The translations under genes were made by a program, and so were the position numbers. A stretch of DNA of 64,000 nt, from assembly GCA_026393835.1 (NCBI GenBank), contig JAPKZK010000038.1:62001-126000 (forward strand), read 5' to 3'. This document shows, piece after piece, positions 8,528 to 19,000 of this stretch (position 1 is its first letter; each line of letters begins with the position of its first letter). The notes under the pieces were generated by a model. The model was not told where the DNA came from, did no database searches, and saw nothing but the letters and a program-made list of their open reading frames with translations. The stretch is from Candidatus Aminicenantota bacterium (GTDB taxonomy: Bacteria; Acidobacteriota; Aminicenantia; UBA2199).

Positions 8528-9610
8528 TTACCTCCATAATTCGGGCAATTGCTCAGATAAATAGCCCAGGATATGTTCTTCGCTGTCCGGGGTCATGGGC
8601 ACAAACACTTTTTCCACCCGGCCGATTTCATGGGGAAGAATAAAGCAATATTGGCCGGTTTTATTTTTTTTATCATGCCGCAGCGCGTCAATGTACACAC
8701 GCCGATCGATCTCGACGCGGTCCGCGGGCTTGATGACCGGGGCAACGACGCCGCGTATGAAGCGATAATCGGTTTCAGATATTCGTTGTAGTTTCATGGC
8801 CAGGTAAGCGGCCATATCCACGCCGATGGCCACGGCAATGCCGTGGGGAATCCCGAAATGCGCCGCGGTTTCCAGGGCGTGGCCGAAAGTATGGCCGAAG
8901 TTCAGGGTTAAGCGTCTCCCGGTATCGAATTCGTCTTCCTGGATAATGGCGGCTTTTTCCCGCAGGGCCCGGAAAACGGCTTCAGCGAATTTTTGCTGAT
9001 CATCCTCTTCGTTTTTAAAATATTCAGCGATCTGCCGGGCCATGTCCGCGCCGGACAGGAGATGAACTTTAACGACTTCGCCCATCCCAGAACGGATGTC
9101 TTTCTCGGTTAAGGATTGTAAATAGTGGGGCGAAATATAAATGGCTTGCGGCGGATAAAAATTGCCCAATTGATTTTTCCACTGGCCGAAATTGATAGAG
9201 CTTTTTCCGCCGATGCAGCTATCGGCCTGGGCCAGCAGGGTGGTGGGAATAAAAATCCAGGGGATGCCCCTGAATAAGATAGAAGCGGAAAAGGTGACCA
9301 GGTCCTGGATAATGCCGCCGCCCACGGCCAACAATGTCTCGCCGCGTTTGAATCCCAGTTCCAGCAACTGGGAACAGATGGCGAGGCAGGTTTCCGCGGT
9401 TTTTAACTCTTCTTCCACTTCCTGCACAATGACATGTTTGAGGCGGCCAAAGGTTTGCGCATCATGGCCGTAGATTTCATGGACGTTCTTATCCACGACC
9501 GCGATGCGGCAGGTTTGAAAGACTTCCTGGAATTCGGCGTCCGTGGGAGAGTTCCAACTGACGAAATAATCCTTTAGACTGGATTTGATTTGTATTTTTT
9601 CAGGCGACAA
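8528..9610 (-). CDS. 3-dehydroquinate synthase-like sugar phosphate cyclase
   Basis: A 360-residue protein of the AroB fold. Motifs: GGGIIQDLVTFSASILFRG (NAD-binding GGG-x-x-x-D), the segment PTTLLAQADSCIGGKSSIN, LNFGHTFGHALE with zinc-binding His, and PHGIAVAIG. Classical AroB makes dehydroquinate from DAHP; many homologues in nucleotide-sugar or natural-product loci are sugar phosphate cyclases. The surrounding genes (SIS isomerase, CMP-transferase, dehydrogenases) argue for a carbocyclic or unusual sugar role rather than shikimate synthesis; this is inference. The start is TTG at 9610, chosen because GGAGG lies 6 nt before it; it overlaps the SDR stop by 11 bp. Confidence 0.8.
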   Translation of the reverse strand: MSPEKIQIKSSLKDYFVSWNSPTDAEFQEVFQTCRIAVVDKNVHEIYGHDAQTFGRLKHVIVQEVEEELKTAETCLAICSQLLELGFKRGETLLAVGGGIIQDLVTFSASILFRGIPWIFIPTTLLAQADSCIGGKSSINFGQWKNQLGNFYPPQAIYISPHYLQSLTEKDIRSGMGEVVKVHLLSGADMARQIAEYFKNEEDDQQKFAEAVFRALREKAAIIQEDEFDTGRRLTLNFGHTFGHALETAAHFGIPHGIAVAIGVDMAAYLAMKLQRISETDYRFIRGVVAPVIKPADRVEIDRRVYIDALRHDKKNKTGQYCFILPHEIGRVEKVFVPMTPDSEEHILGYLSEQLPELWR

Positions 9611-10358
9611 GATAACCTCCGTCTACGATTAAGGTCTGGCCGGTAATATAGGTATTTAAGGGGCTGGCCAGGAAGAGCACCGCCGGCGCGATATCGCTGG
9701 TTTCCGCTAACCGGCCCAGGGGGATTTGCCCGGATACTTCTTGCATTCCTTTTTCTCCCAGCATCCGGCGGGTTAAATCGGTGGAGACAAAACCGGGGCA
9801 GACGGCGTTGACCAGGATATTATCTTTGGCCAGGTCCAGGGCAACGGCCCTGGTTTGCCCGATTAAACCGCTCTTGGCAGCGGAATAGCTTGACCGCCCG
9901 GCCCGGGACCCTACCCCGAAAATGGAAGAAATGTTTACGATGCGTCCGTACTTTTTTTCCGCCATTCCTTTGGCTAGGTGAGAAGTAATGATGGCGGGGG
10001 CGGTTAGATTGATTTCCAGGATTTGGCGCAAATCCGCGGGTTTTACTTCACGAATATCCGCGACGATATTGATGCCCGCATTATTGATGCATACGGATAT
10101 CCCGGGGTAACCGGCAATGATTTCTTCCAGCGCATTTATCCACGTTTCTTTGGAAAGATCCAGTTGATGGAAATCGATCTTTTGACCGGGATATTGTTTT
10201 TGAAGTCCCGTTAACCAGGGGGGCGGGGTTTCTCCCGTACCCGTGAAGATAATATTGGCTTCACAGGCGGCCAATTCTTCCACCAGGGTTTTGCCGATGC
10301 CGCGGGTTCCGCCGGTGACAAAGGCCAATTGGTTTTTAAATGAGATACTCAGAGCCAT
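9600..10358 (-). CDS. SDR family NAD(P)-dependent oxidoreductase
   Basis: A classical short-chain dehydrogenase. TGGTRGIGKT (cofactor loop), NNAGIN, the catalytic Ser of NISSIFGVGS and the YSAAKSG motif (Tyr and Lys) are all present, and the C-terminal GQTLIVDGGY is typical of FabG-like members. ATG at 10358 is preferred over the longer open frame because AGGAGA precedes it by a normal spacing. It probably reduces a keto group on the sugar intermediate made by the cyclase encoded by the overlapping downstream gene. Confidence 0.85.
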   Translation of the reverse strand: MALSISFKNQLAFVTGGTRGIGKTLVEELAACEANIIFTGTGETPPPWLTGLQKQYPGQKIDFHQLDLSKETWINALEEIIAGYPGISVCINNAGINIVADIREVKPADLRQILEINLTAPAIITSHLAKGMAEKKYGRIVNISSIFGVGSRAGRSSYSAAKSGLIGQTRAVALDLAKDNILVNAVCPGFVSTDLTRRMLGEKGMQEVSGQIPLGRLAETSDIAPAVLFLASPLNTYITGQTLIVDGGYLVA

Positions 10359-10410
10359 CAGGTCTCCTATAGTTGACGCTGCCATATTTAGACAGTGATC
10401 AACCGGTGGT

Positions 10411-11709
10411 TTAGTTGCATCGTTTTCTTATTGTCATATCCCAGGTTCTTTTGAAGTAGATTAGCCTCTTTTCAATGGTATCTTCTTTTATGGCCTGTTC
10501 TACTTCGATAAAATAGTCTGCCAGGATTTTTTCGATCCTGGACTGTTCGTCAGGTTCGATGAGGGGATAGATTTTTTCCCCCGTTTCGCTGATGATTCTC
10601 TTTTTGAAGGTTTCGAATTGTGTGTAAGGGATGAATTTATCCCTGGAATAATATCCTTTTTCCTCTGTATCGATTTCTAAAATGAGGTCATGCCGGGCGC
10701 ATATTTTATGTAACACATAATGGTCCGGCCACGTTACTACACAATATCGTTGGCCAAGCGCCAGGAGTTTGGCCTTTTCCAGGATATTGACGGCAAGGTC
10801 ATTAGGCAAAAGCGTTAGCAGCGGTAAATTGTAATGGGGCTCATTCAATACGAAGGGTAAGGATTTAAAACTTCCCTGAAAAAGAAAACATATGCCTGTA
10901 TCAGCCAGTATCTTTTTGATTAAAAGGATTGTTTTTTCAATATCGGAGGTGTGCTCAAGGACATTTATCAAAAGGACTAGCTGGTAGAAATTCTCTTTCA
11001 AATCAAGTTCTAAAAAATCAGTGGCATAAAACTTCAATTCCCCCTTTAGTTCTTTCTCTCCCAATTCGATAATTTCCAGGGCATATTTAGTGATTCTTTT
11101 TTCAAAATCGCATCCGTGGGCAACTTTAAAACCCAGGTTAAGCGCAATTAACAGTGAGGTACAAAACTGGCTCCCCACATCGAAAAGGTTCCTTTTCTCT
11201 ATATTAAATTCGCTGCATAATCTTTTGATCAGGTCGTGCTGACGCTTTATTTCAAAAAGCCTCGTGTGTATTAAATCGGAAAACAGGTTTGCCTTTATGG
11301 TGTTGGATGGTTTTTGCATATTCCGTTTAAAAAAACCGAATTGCATATTTAAGAGATATTTTAATAGAAACTCAGGGATATCGTATTTTGAACTTAAATG
11401 GTTTATGAAGCCCTTATGGTTTAAAAGGATCAAGATAATATAATATTGATCATTTTTTTCAGCCTCTTCATAGTCGGTTTTGGACAGGTCTACACCATCT
11501 GCTGTGAGAATTCTATAAATAATATGCTTTGCCATTTTCGCATAGGTTAAATTGGTCTTGTCCTCCAATTCGCTGTGAGTGCTTAAATGTACTGGACCTG
11601 GATTTAGAGGAGTTGCTTTTTCCTGTTTTTCAATCAGGGGTTTATTTTTTCCCCCTATATGAAGCACCTTACGTACCGCGGAGATGGTCATCAGCGTCAT
11701 CCTTTTCAT
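10411..11709 (-). CDS. Class I SAM-dependent methyltransferase
   Basis: A 432-residue protein with a Rossmann-type methyltransferase core around residues 170-290: FDVGSQFCTSLLIALNLGFK is the SAM-binding motif I region (unusual GSQFCT instead of GxGxG), then HGCDFEKRITKYA (acidic residue for the ribose), and LVLLINVLEHTSDIEKTILL, the typical NVLEH motif of sugar or glycan methyltransferases. The first 130 residues are charged and have no recognised domain. It is followed after 3 nt upstream by a glycosyltransferase gene, so it probably methylates the glycan or a precursor. Confidence 0.65.
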   Translation of the reverse strand: MKRMTLMTISAVRKVLHIGGKNKPLIEKQEKATPLNPGPVHLSTHSELEDKTNLTYAKMAKHIIYRILTADGVDLSKTDYEEAEKNDQYYIILILLNHKGFINHLSSKYDIPEFLLKYLLNMQFGFFKRNMQKPSNTIKANLFSDLIHTRLFEIKRQHDLIKRLCSEFNIEKRNLFDVGSQFCTSLLIALNLGFKVAHGCDFEKRITKYALEIIELGEKELKGELKFYATDFLELDLKENFYQLVLLINVLEHTSDIEKTILLIKKILADTGICFLFQGSFKSLPFVLNEPHYNLPLLTLLPNDLAVNILEKAKLLALGQRYCVVTWPDHYVLHKICARHDLILEIDTEEKGYYSRDKFIPYTQFETFKKRIISETGEKIYPLIEPDEQSRIEKILADYFIEVEQAIKEDTIEKRLIYFKRTWDMTIRKRCN

Positions 11710-11712
11710 ATT

Positions 11713-12954
11713 TTATTGCTTGCTTTCAAGTATTCTATCAAATTCTTTAAACACCGTGGAACCGGTAAATCTTTTTTTCCCTATTTCCCTGGCATTGAGT
11801 CTCATTTGATTCCATTGGCGGTAATCGCTGAGTAGGCTGACGCAGTGGTCGGCGAAACCGGGCCAGTCTTCGGCCAGTAAAAACGCCTGTTGGTTTAATT
11901 CCTCCAGCCCATCAATCCCTGCCGCAAAAGAGACCGTAGGCAATCCCATGCTGATGGCTTCAACGGTTTTGATTTTTAAGCCGGTGCCGATATAAACGGG
12001 ATTAATGGCTATTGTCGATGAGGCCATGAGATCTAGATAGGTTTCATAGGAAACCAGGCCTTTTATGACGACATTTTTGTAATTGCAGGGTAAGCAGGAG
12101 CAGATTTTACCGGCAACCGCCAACTCCGCTTCCGGCACACGGGTAACGATCGATGGCCAGCACCTGGTTAAAAAATCTTCGATGCTTTTTTGATTCAGGA
12201 GGTTATTACTGGCCCCGAAAAAAAGTTGCTGCCGCTGGAAATTTTTTTCAGTTACGAAAATGTTCTCAAGGCTGTCATAGGCGTTGTATTCGGAGAGAAT
12301 AATCTCACTCACGACCCCGATTTGCTTGAAATATTCTTGTTCGGTTTTGGAAATGGCCACGACATAATCGGCGTAATCGAGACACTCTTTTTCCATTTCT
12401 TTGCTGCAGGCCTTGAAAGACATATCGAGGCCATAATAATAGGTTTGTTCATCCAATTTTGAAGCGGCGTCGATGGTAATCACCAGGCTTTTGGTCTGGC
12501 CAATGAGGTCTTTCAATTCTTTTACTGCCCGTAAGGAATAGAGATAATTGCAGATGACCAGGTCAAATTGGTTGTGGGAAAGCAACCTTTTGGCGATTTC
12601 CACCATTTGATCGTTAATAAAGGCAAAGGGATGGAAATGATTGGCGGCGTAGAAAATTTCCTTTTTAATACTTTCATTATAGCCTGCAAATTGGCCGGTT
12701 TTTAATAGTTCCTTGATTTTATCCCGGGTTTTAAAGTCAAAAGTTTCGGCAAAATGGTTATTCCTGGATTCATGGACTTTTACTTTGTTATTGAAGTGCT
12801 TTTCCACTAATTTGTTATCGACGGCGCATTGGAATACCGCCTCGATAAAATAGCCCTTATTTACAAAATAATCCATGACATTCAAGGTGACCATGCGATT
12901 GCCCTGGTCATTAGGAAAAGGGGGCGCAATACTGAGAAACAAGACTTTTTTCAT
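11713..12954 (-). CDS. Glycosyltransferase (GT-B fold, family 4-like)
   Basis: A 413-residue GT-B protein. The N-terminus MKKVLFLSIAPPFPNDQGNR is the usual acceptor-domain opening of family 4 enzymes acting on surface glycans. In the C-terminal half the segments AELAVAGKIC, VVIKGLVSYETYLDLMASST and GLKIKTVEAISMGLPTVSF mark the donor-binding domain; the E of KTVEA corresponds to the conserved E-x7-E region. Its ATG overlaps the stop of the 1038-residue protein gene by the ATGA arrangement, showing translational coupling. Confidence 0.8.
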   Translation of the reverse strand: MKKVLFLSIAPPFPNDQGNRMVTLNVMDYFVNKGYFIEAVFQCAVDNKLVEKHFNNKVKVHESRNNHFAETFDFKTRDKIKELLKTGQFAGYNESIKKEIFYAANHFHPFAFINDQMVEIAKRLLSHNQFDLVICNYLYSLRAVKELKDLIGQTKSLVITIDAASKLDEQTYYYGLDMSFKACSKEMEKECLDYADYVVAISKTEQEYFKQIGVVSEIILSEYNAYDSLENIFVTEKNFQRQQLFFGASNNLLNQKSIEDFLTRCWPSIVTRVPEAELAVAGKICSCLPCNYKNVVIKGLVSYETYLDLMASSTIAINPVYIGTGLKIKTVEAISMGLPTVSFAAGIDGLEELNQQAFLLAEDWPGFADHCVSLLSDYRQWNQMRLNAREIGKKRFTGSTVFKEFDRILESKQ

Positions 12955-15900
12955 TTTAGGTTTTTAAGCCTGCGGTAAAAGGTTCTCACTTTTTCATAAT
13001 GGCGAAACGACATATTTTTTTTGATAAAGCGCGCTGCTTTTTTTACAAAAGGGCCGGAGTCGATTCTCTTTTGTCCGTCCATTTTCTTGTTCAGCTCTTC
13101 GGGGGCTTTCTGCTTCACCGGGATATTATATTCATATTCCGGTAATTCTTTGGGCAGCTCTTGCTCTACCAGGGTCGTTACCAGGGTATGCAATTTTTCG
13201 GTATAGGCCTGGAATTTTGCGATATCTTTAACTTTTTCAGCGGTTTGAACGGGCTTCGCGGTGGTTAATACTTCTTTTATTTTCTCCTTGAAAGCAGTCC
13301 AATCGCCGCGGGGTACAAATATTACACCATCCTTGCAGGTCTCCCGTAACACCGGCAATTCAAAGGCAATGCATGGGGTATTAAAATACAGGGCTTCAAT
13401 GGGGGGGTAACCGTAACCTTCAAAGAACGATGGGAACAGCAATAAACAGGCCTTTTGTATTTCCAGGAATTTTTCATAATCGCTGACTTTGTATTTGTAC
13501 TGGATGTAGATGCCAAATTGTCCCGCCTTGCGGTGTATTTCTTTTTCGATATCCGCGGGTATGGCCCCTGCCCCGATGATTAATACCAGGGTATAACCGC
13601 GCATGGACTCGGACATGATATCGGGAATATTAAAACATCCTTTATGATCGGATAAAAAGAAACGCACCATCATCAGTATGCGCTTTTCTTTCTTTATTTC
13701 TTTCGATAGAACCTTATCGGCTGTAAATGTATTTATCGAAGGGGAGGCATATTCGAACCGGGCCGCCGCCGGAACTCCGCGGTAATATTCCGCTGCATAT
13801 TTACTGCCTTCGGCTGTGAAAGAAAGAATGGCCGAACTGTATTTCGCCGCCAATTGCCAATTCTCCCATAAGCTCTCGTCCCGCTGCACCGGTGAGAGTT
13901 CATTAAACCAATTGGGCGACTCGAAATTAAACAAAACCAGGTGGGCCCGATTGTCCCTGGCAAAGGCGATGGTATTTAAATAATAATCCCGGTATTTATC
14001 CAGACCCGGGATCAACACCACCACATCCATGGGATAAGGGGGTAGATTATCGGAAAAATCCGTGGTCAAACATATTTCGATTTCCTGGTGGGTGGGGATG
14101 GAGCCGAAATCCGGGTAAAAAACCGGCAGGTTTTCAGTGACATAAAAAACTTTATGCCCGGCGTAGCTGAGGGCTTCAGCCAGCATTAAAGAGGAATATC
14201 TTCCCCCGGAATAGTCGGTGGCCGAGTTCCTGGAAAATACCCCGATATTTAGTTTTTTACCGGGGAAAGCAGCGGGTTTGTCGGGAAGGGCGATATGGGT
14301 TTTTACGGTTTCGCTTAATTGCTCATGGCGGAGGGAATGATGGGGAAATGACTTAAAAAGATCGATTACCCGGTTAATGGCCTGTCCATCCATGGGGCCG
14401 CAGTGCCGGCTCAAATATTCTTCAGCCTTTTCTTTATCAAAGGTCATTTGTTTTTTATGCCGCAGCAGGAAATCCTTTAGTTCAGACTTATTGGAAGCTA
14501 ATTTCACTGCGCCGTGCGGGTCGCCGGTATAGGTTAGCATGGGTTCACGGTGGGGGTTGTAATAAATTGCCTCTCTCCCCATGGCCAGGGCCTCGTATGG
14601 GATACTGCTAAACCTGCTGATAACCATTGAAGCCTTCATCAGTTGTTCATCGATCACGGCCGCGCAGGAATCGATCACATGGGGATATTTTAGTTTCCCG
14701 TCGTCCCGGGGATGCTGCGATATAAAATAATGGATTTTCGCTTCTTCACAGGCGCCGACAACATCGTTCAGCCACATATCGCGGTTATTTTCGTAAGGGG
14801 GTTTGCTGGTAATATAGGTAAAATTACAGTTGATCAATACCAATGGCGCATCCGGGAACGGGTAAGCCCGGCTCTCCGCGATTTTGGGATTGCCGGTAAC
14901 GGCAAAATATTTGGGCCGTATATAGTTTAAGGTCATTGCCCCCTGGGAAAAAAAGATATCGGCGTTCCGGTAATGATTCAATATTCTTAAAACTTTCTTG
15001 CCATTGATCGATTGAACATTTCTCATGTTCCAATCTTGCGGTCCTTCTTGTAAGGTGACGGTGGGAATAGCCAATTCTTTGGCGATTCGTGATATGGCAA
15101 AGAACTCCGATGTCCAATCGGCGCCGCAAAAAATAAAACCGGGAGCAAACTCTTTTAATCCCGGGCATTCCCGGGCCTTATAATCAAGCTCTATATATTC
15201 CAGGTTCCTTTTTCCCAGGGCCTCTGCCGCGCGGTCGTCTTTACAGGTTAATTTGGGGATTATATATTGAACCTCCTGGAAGTGCCCGGCTATTTGCGTC
15301 ATAAACGCAACATGGGTATCGCTCGATACCAGGAACGTCACCCGGGGGTTCACGGGTTTATCGCCATCGTCCCGGGAATAGACAAAATTATCACAGGGGA
15401 TACTGATGGTCTCCAGTGACTGGAAAAAGGAAATGTCACTTTCATAAATAATTTTTTCAATAAAAGTATGTGAATAGTTTTTTACGATCCGGTAAATAGA
15501 AACACGGTCCAGTTTTTTTTCATCGACAAAATAATAGGAAAATTCATCATTCCCCTCGACTTTACCGGGCAAAAAAGGACGACACATGATTAAGTAGGAA
15601 TGGGATTTTGTTTTGGTTATTTCCGCGAATAAATTGCCCCTGGTCCGATCCACCGGGATAATTGCTCCTTTTCCCTGCTGGACCGCGTCGATTTCCGGCG
15701 GTTTACTTGTAGTGGTTTGAAGGGGAACGAATTCCACTTCGATGGTCATTCTTTTTTGAGCCGCCAGGGGATTCTTCTCTCCTTCCAGGTATAAATGGAC
15801 TTCTATTACATGGTTGGTCCCCTGCAAATCAAAATCGTTAGCGATCAACCAGCCGCTGTTCCGTTCATTATATCCAGGGAATTTCCGGTACACATCGGGG

Positions 15901-16067
15901 CGGGAAACATTCAACCGGGCATTTCCCAGCCGGCGACCGTCGATAAAAAAGACGATCTTATGTATCTTTACCCTGGACAGGATGCAGCCATTCATCTTTA
16001 TTTTTTTTTGATCTGCCTGGTATTTACATTCACTGAACCAGAATTTAATATCGTCACGCTTAAACAT
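12951..16067 (-). CDS. Large multidomain glycosyltransferase (accessory beta domain, GT-B-like, GT4)
   Basis: 1038 residues. Residues ~25-130 form a beta-rich module (HKIVFFIDGRRLGNARLNV then YRKFPGYNERNSGW), also found in the 1272-residue neighbour. Residues ~270-590 look like a surface-polysaccharide-type GT-B fold (PGFIFCGADWTSEFFAISRI, ISRFSSIPYEALAMG). Residues ~625-960 are a family 4 glycosyltransferase with NIGVFSRNSATDYSGGRYSS and the donor motif PSFFEGYGYPPIEALYF. It thus may carry two transferase activities. AAGGA precedes ATG. Between the sulfotransferase fusion and a coupled GT gene, it probably builds the repeat unit or a decorating side chain. Confidence 0.7.
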   Translation of the reverse strand: MFKRDDIKFWFSECKYQADQKKIKMNGCILSRVKIHKIVFFIDGRRLGNARLNVSRPDVYRKFPGYNERNSGWLIANDFDLQGTNHVIEVHLYLEGEKNPLAAQKRMTIEVEFVPLQTTTSKPPEIDAVQQGKGAIIPVDRTRGNLFAEITKTKSHSYLIMCRPFLPGKVEGNDEFSYYFVDEKKLDRVSIYRIVKNYSHTFIEKIIYESDISFFQSLETISIPCDNFVYSRDDGDKPVNPRVTFLVSSDTHVAFMTQIAGHFQEVQYIIPKLTCKDDRAAEALGKRNLEYIELDYKARECPGLKEFAPGFIFCGADWTSEFFAISRIAKELAIPTVTLQEGPQDWNMRNVQSINGKKVLRILNHYRNADIFFSQGAMTLNYIRPKYFAVTGNPKIAESRAYPFPDAPLVLINCNFTYITSKPPYENNRDMWLNDVVGACEEAKIHYFISQHPRDDGKLKYPHVIDSCAAVIDEQLMKASMVISRFSSIPYEALAMGREAIYYNPHREPMLTYTGDPHGAVKLASNKSELKDFLLRHKKQMTFDKEKAEEYLSRHCGPMDGQAINRVIDLFKSFPHHSLRHEQLSETVKTHIALPDKPAAFPGKKLNIGVFSRNSATDYSGGRYSSLMLAEALSYAGHKVFYVTENLPVFYPDFGSIPTHQEIEICLTTDFSDNLPPYPMDVVVLIPGLDKYRDYYLNTIAFARDNRAHLVLFNFESPNWFNELSPVQRDESLWENWQLAAKYSSAILSFTAEGSKYAAEYYRGVPAAARFEYASPSINTFTADKVLSKEIKKEKRILMMVRFFLSDHKGCFNIPDIMSESMRGYTLVLIIGAGAIPADIEKEIHRKAGQFGIYIQYKYKVSDYEKFLEIQKACLLLFPSFFEGYGYPPIEALYFNTPCIAFELPVLRETCKDGVIFVPRGDWTAFKEKIKEVLTTAKPVQTAEKVKDIAKFQAYTEKLHTLVTTLVEQELPKELPEYEYNIPVKQKAPEELNKKMDGQKRIDSGPFVKKAARFIKKNMSFRHYEKVRTFYRRLKNLK

Positions 16068-16079
16068 CTCTATTCCTTA

Positions 16080-19000
16080 CTAATTTCTGCCATTCGATTT
16101 TTCCAGCATTACGGCAAGAATTTCCTCTATCTTTTTTTCCGAGTAAGCGCTGTTAAACGCCTCGATATTTTTTACATAGCTGTGATAATTTTCTTTGAAC
16201 TCGGTGAACGTTTTTTGGAGTTCCGCTAAATTACCGTCATGGAACACCCGGCCTACCCGGTAATGCTTCACGATGTAAGCCATCACGCCTTTATCGGGAG
16301 TTAAAACCGGCAGCCCCTTGCGCAGCACATCGATTAAAACGCCGCTGGTGCGATAATATTTTCGATAAGGCAAAACCATGAACCGCACCGTTGAAAAAAT
16401 AAAATCGATGAGTTCTTGAGATTCTATATATATATCCACTTCAAAGAGACGTCCTTCCAAAAGTAATTTTTCTTTACTCAATATTGTTTCCCAGATAGCG
16501 TAATAGCCGGGCTTGGTACGTCCGAAACGGACGCACACACAGTCCGGGTTTTGAACGGCCAGTTGGAGCAAAAGGTCATACCCCTTCCTGGACTCCAGGT
16601 CGCCGAACATGAGCAGCACTTGTTTGCCGTTATGTTTTTCCAGGAAATTGCTATACTGGGATTTGATCCGGGCATAGAAAGAAGATTCTTGCCCTGTGGG
16701 TTTTACCTCCAGGTTATTGGTAACCAGTTCCGGTAAAAACAATACCTGTGGGCGCCGGAATTTTTCCACCAACCGGGCGTCCGGGCAAAAAACAGCGGTC
16801 AGCAGGTTAAAACGGCATAAGCAGTGGAAGAAAAGTTTGTTCAACAGCGGGAATTTTTCCACGAACTTCACCCGGTGAACAAAAATGTGCGGATCGCTAA
16901 AATGGTGGTAGAGAACAAGCCACAATTCTTTTAACGCCTGGAGTTTTCCCACAGGGAGATATAGGAATTCACTCAGGCATATGATGGAAAAATCGGACCC
17001 GTGCAGCCGCTTTTGCCAGGGCAACAACTGTTTCAAGAATGTCCATTTTAAAATGTCGCCGTCGATGAATAACGATACGGCCGGTTCCAACTTCGATTGG
17101 AGCATCACGATGAAATGAAGCTCATTTTTAGCGGCGTTTAATTCAGCGCAAATGTCGATGAAGTGAACCCGGGGATTCCCCCGGAATACGTCCAGGTAAG
17201 GGGATTCGGATTGTTTATAACCGAATCTTCCCCCCGGGAGATACCCGGAAATCAAGCCGGCATAACAAAAATAAACCACATACCCCCGGTTCAAAAAGAA
17301 TCGTATGAAATAGGCGGAATGCAGGTGGCGATGGCCGGTTATATCGGCGCAGTATATCAATACGCTGCTGCGGTTATCCTTTTCTGCGTCTTTGCGGATG
17401 ATCTCAAGCGTCGCGGTCCCCTCGCGCCCTTGCGCCGCCGCCTGGTCGAAGTCTACCCTTTCCCAGGCGTCCAATTTGGTTTGCCGCGAGGCGTTATATA
17501 CTTTACCGCCGGCCGCTTCATACATTTGCCGGGCCCGGATAAACTCTTCTCTTTGCTTATCAAGGCGGGGTATTGTCCATGTTTCCCCCGGTTTTCGATA
17601 GTCGGGGTGGAAATGGTTGTGCTCACCCACGGAAATAATCACTTCGTTTCCCTTTTCAAAGCGACCGGTGCGAATGGATTTATCTTCAAAATAAAAGTCC
17701 ACGCCGATGACGTATACCTCGCGAATCCCCATCCAATAGGCCAGCTTAAGATCGAAATTAAGCACCGAATAACCGGCCCGGACCCCTTTGACTAAATCCC
17801 AGGATTCGTCGCCTTCTGTGGTGGGGGGGTTGGTAAAGATGACATCCTTTTGCTCCTTAAAATAATCCCCTACGCTGTGGGCAAAAATTTTTTGTAGTTT
17901 AAGGGAATTAATGGTTTCCTTATTATTTTCGGCGACAATATGGTCCGCCATGGTATAATAGGTGGGACGCCAATCGGTTTGATCGAAGGCCAGGAAAATC
18001 TTGTTGGAGGCAAAAGTGATTTCATTTTTTAGTTTTTCCAGGTCTTCGATGCGCAAACTGGGGCCATTGCCGATTAAAAAGGCCCGTTTTCCCTTATGGA
18101 TATTTTTGAGGGCAAGCAAACGGCGGTTGTTTGTTTCATTGGGGAAATTTTTTAAAACCTCTTCTTGAACTGCTTTTCCCTGCCGCCGAATTTTTTCCAG
18201 GTCCCATTCGATGCTTTCTGCGCCCACCAGGGCCGCCTTCGCATAAAATTTTAATACCAGTTTTGTCTTTGATTCCAGGGTTAACGTTTTTTCAAATTGG
18301 AAGCCGCAGCGTTCGTTCTTGCATTCTTTATATTTTTTCAAAACGTCGCTGCGCAGGATATTGACCGGGGTTTCGCCAATACATTGGTTTTCTATGAAAA
18401 ATTCTATCCTATCGATTTTTTTTGCGGCAAAACACCATCCTTTGACGCTTAAAACAGAATTTTCATAAAAACCGATCTGGCTGACGCCGAATTTTAGATC
18501 GATACGCTCACCCGGTGAATCCTTTTTCAAACGAGTCAGCCACCCGAAGCCGATCTTCCGCTGCTCCAGTTCACTTTTCCTCTTCTCCAAAAGGGCAATT
18601 TCTTCATTTTTCCCGGTCAATTCCACTTCCAACCGGTTAATTCTTTCCCTGGAACCTGCAATTTCTTTCTCTCGAATTGCCAACGTTTCGCCCAATTCAT
18701 CGATCCTTTTCCCAGAATTTGAAATCTCGGCCTCCCGCTTCTCTAATTCCGTTTCCAACCGGCTAATTCTTTCCCTTGAATCCGCGATTTCCTTTTCCCG
18801 AATGGTCAGCGTCCCGTCCAATTCATCGATCTTTTTCCCTGAACTTAAAATCTCATCTTCCCGTTTCCCCAACTCCTTTTCCAATAGGATAGCCTTCTTA
18901 TTGAAACCCACCAGGTCATCTTCCTTTTTCATCATTATTCCTTCCAGCTTTTGTATATACACATTCATGGCATTGGGAGTTTTGCCAACGATTAATCCTT

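Noticed and set aside
17163..17795. 210-codon plus-strand ORF within the sulfotransferase fusion gene
   Set aside because: Shadow frame of a protein with clear domains.
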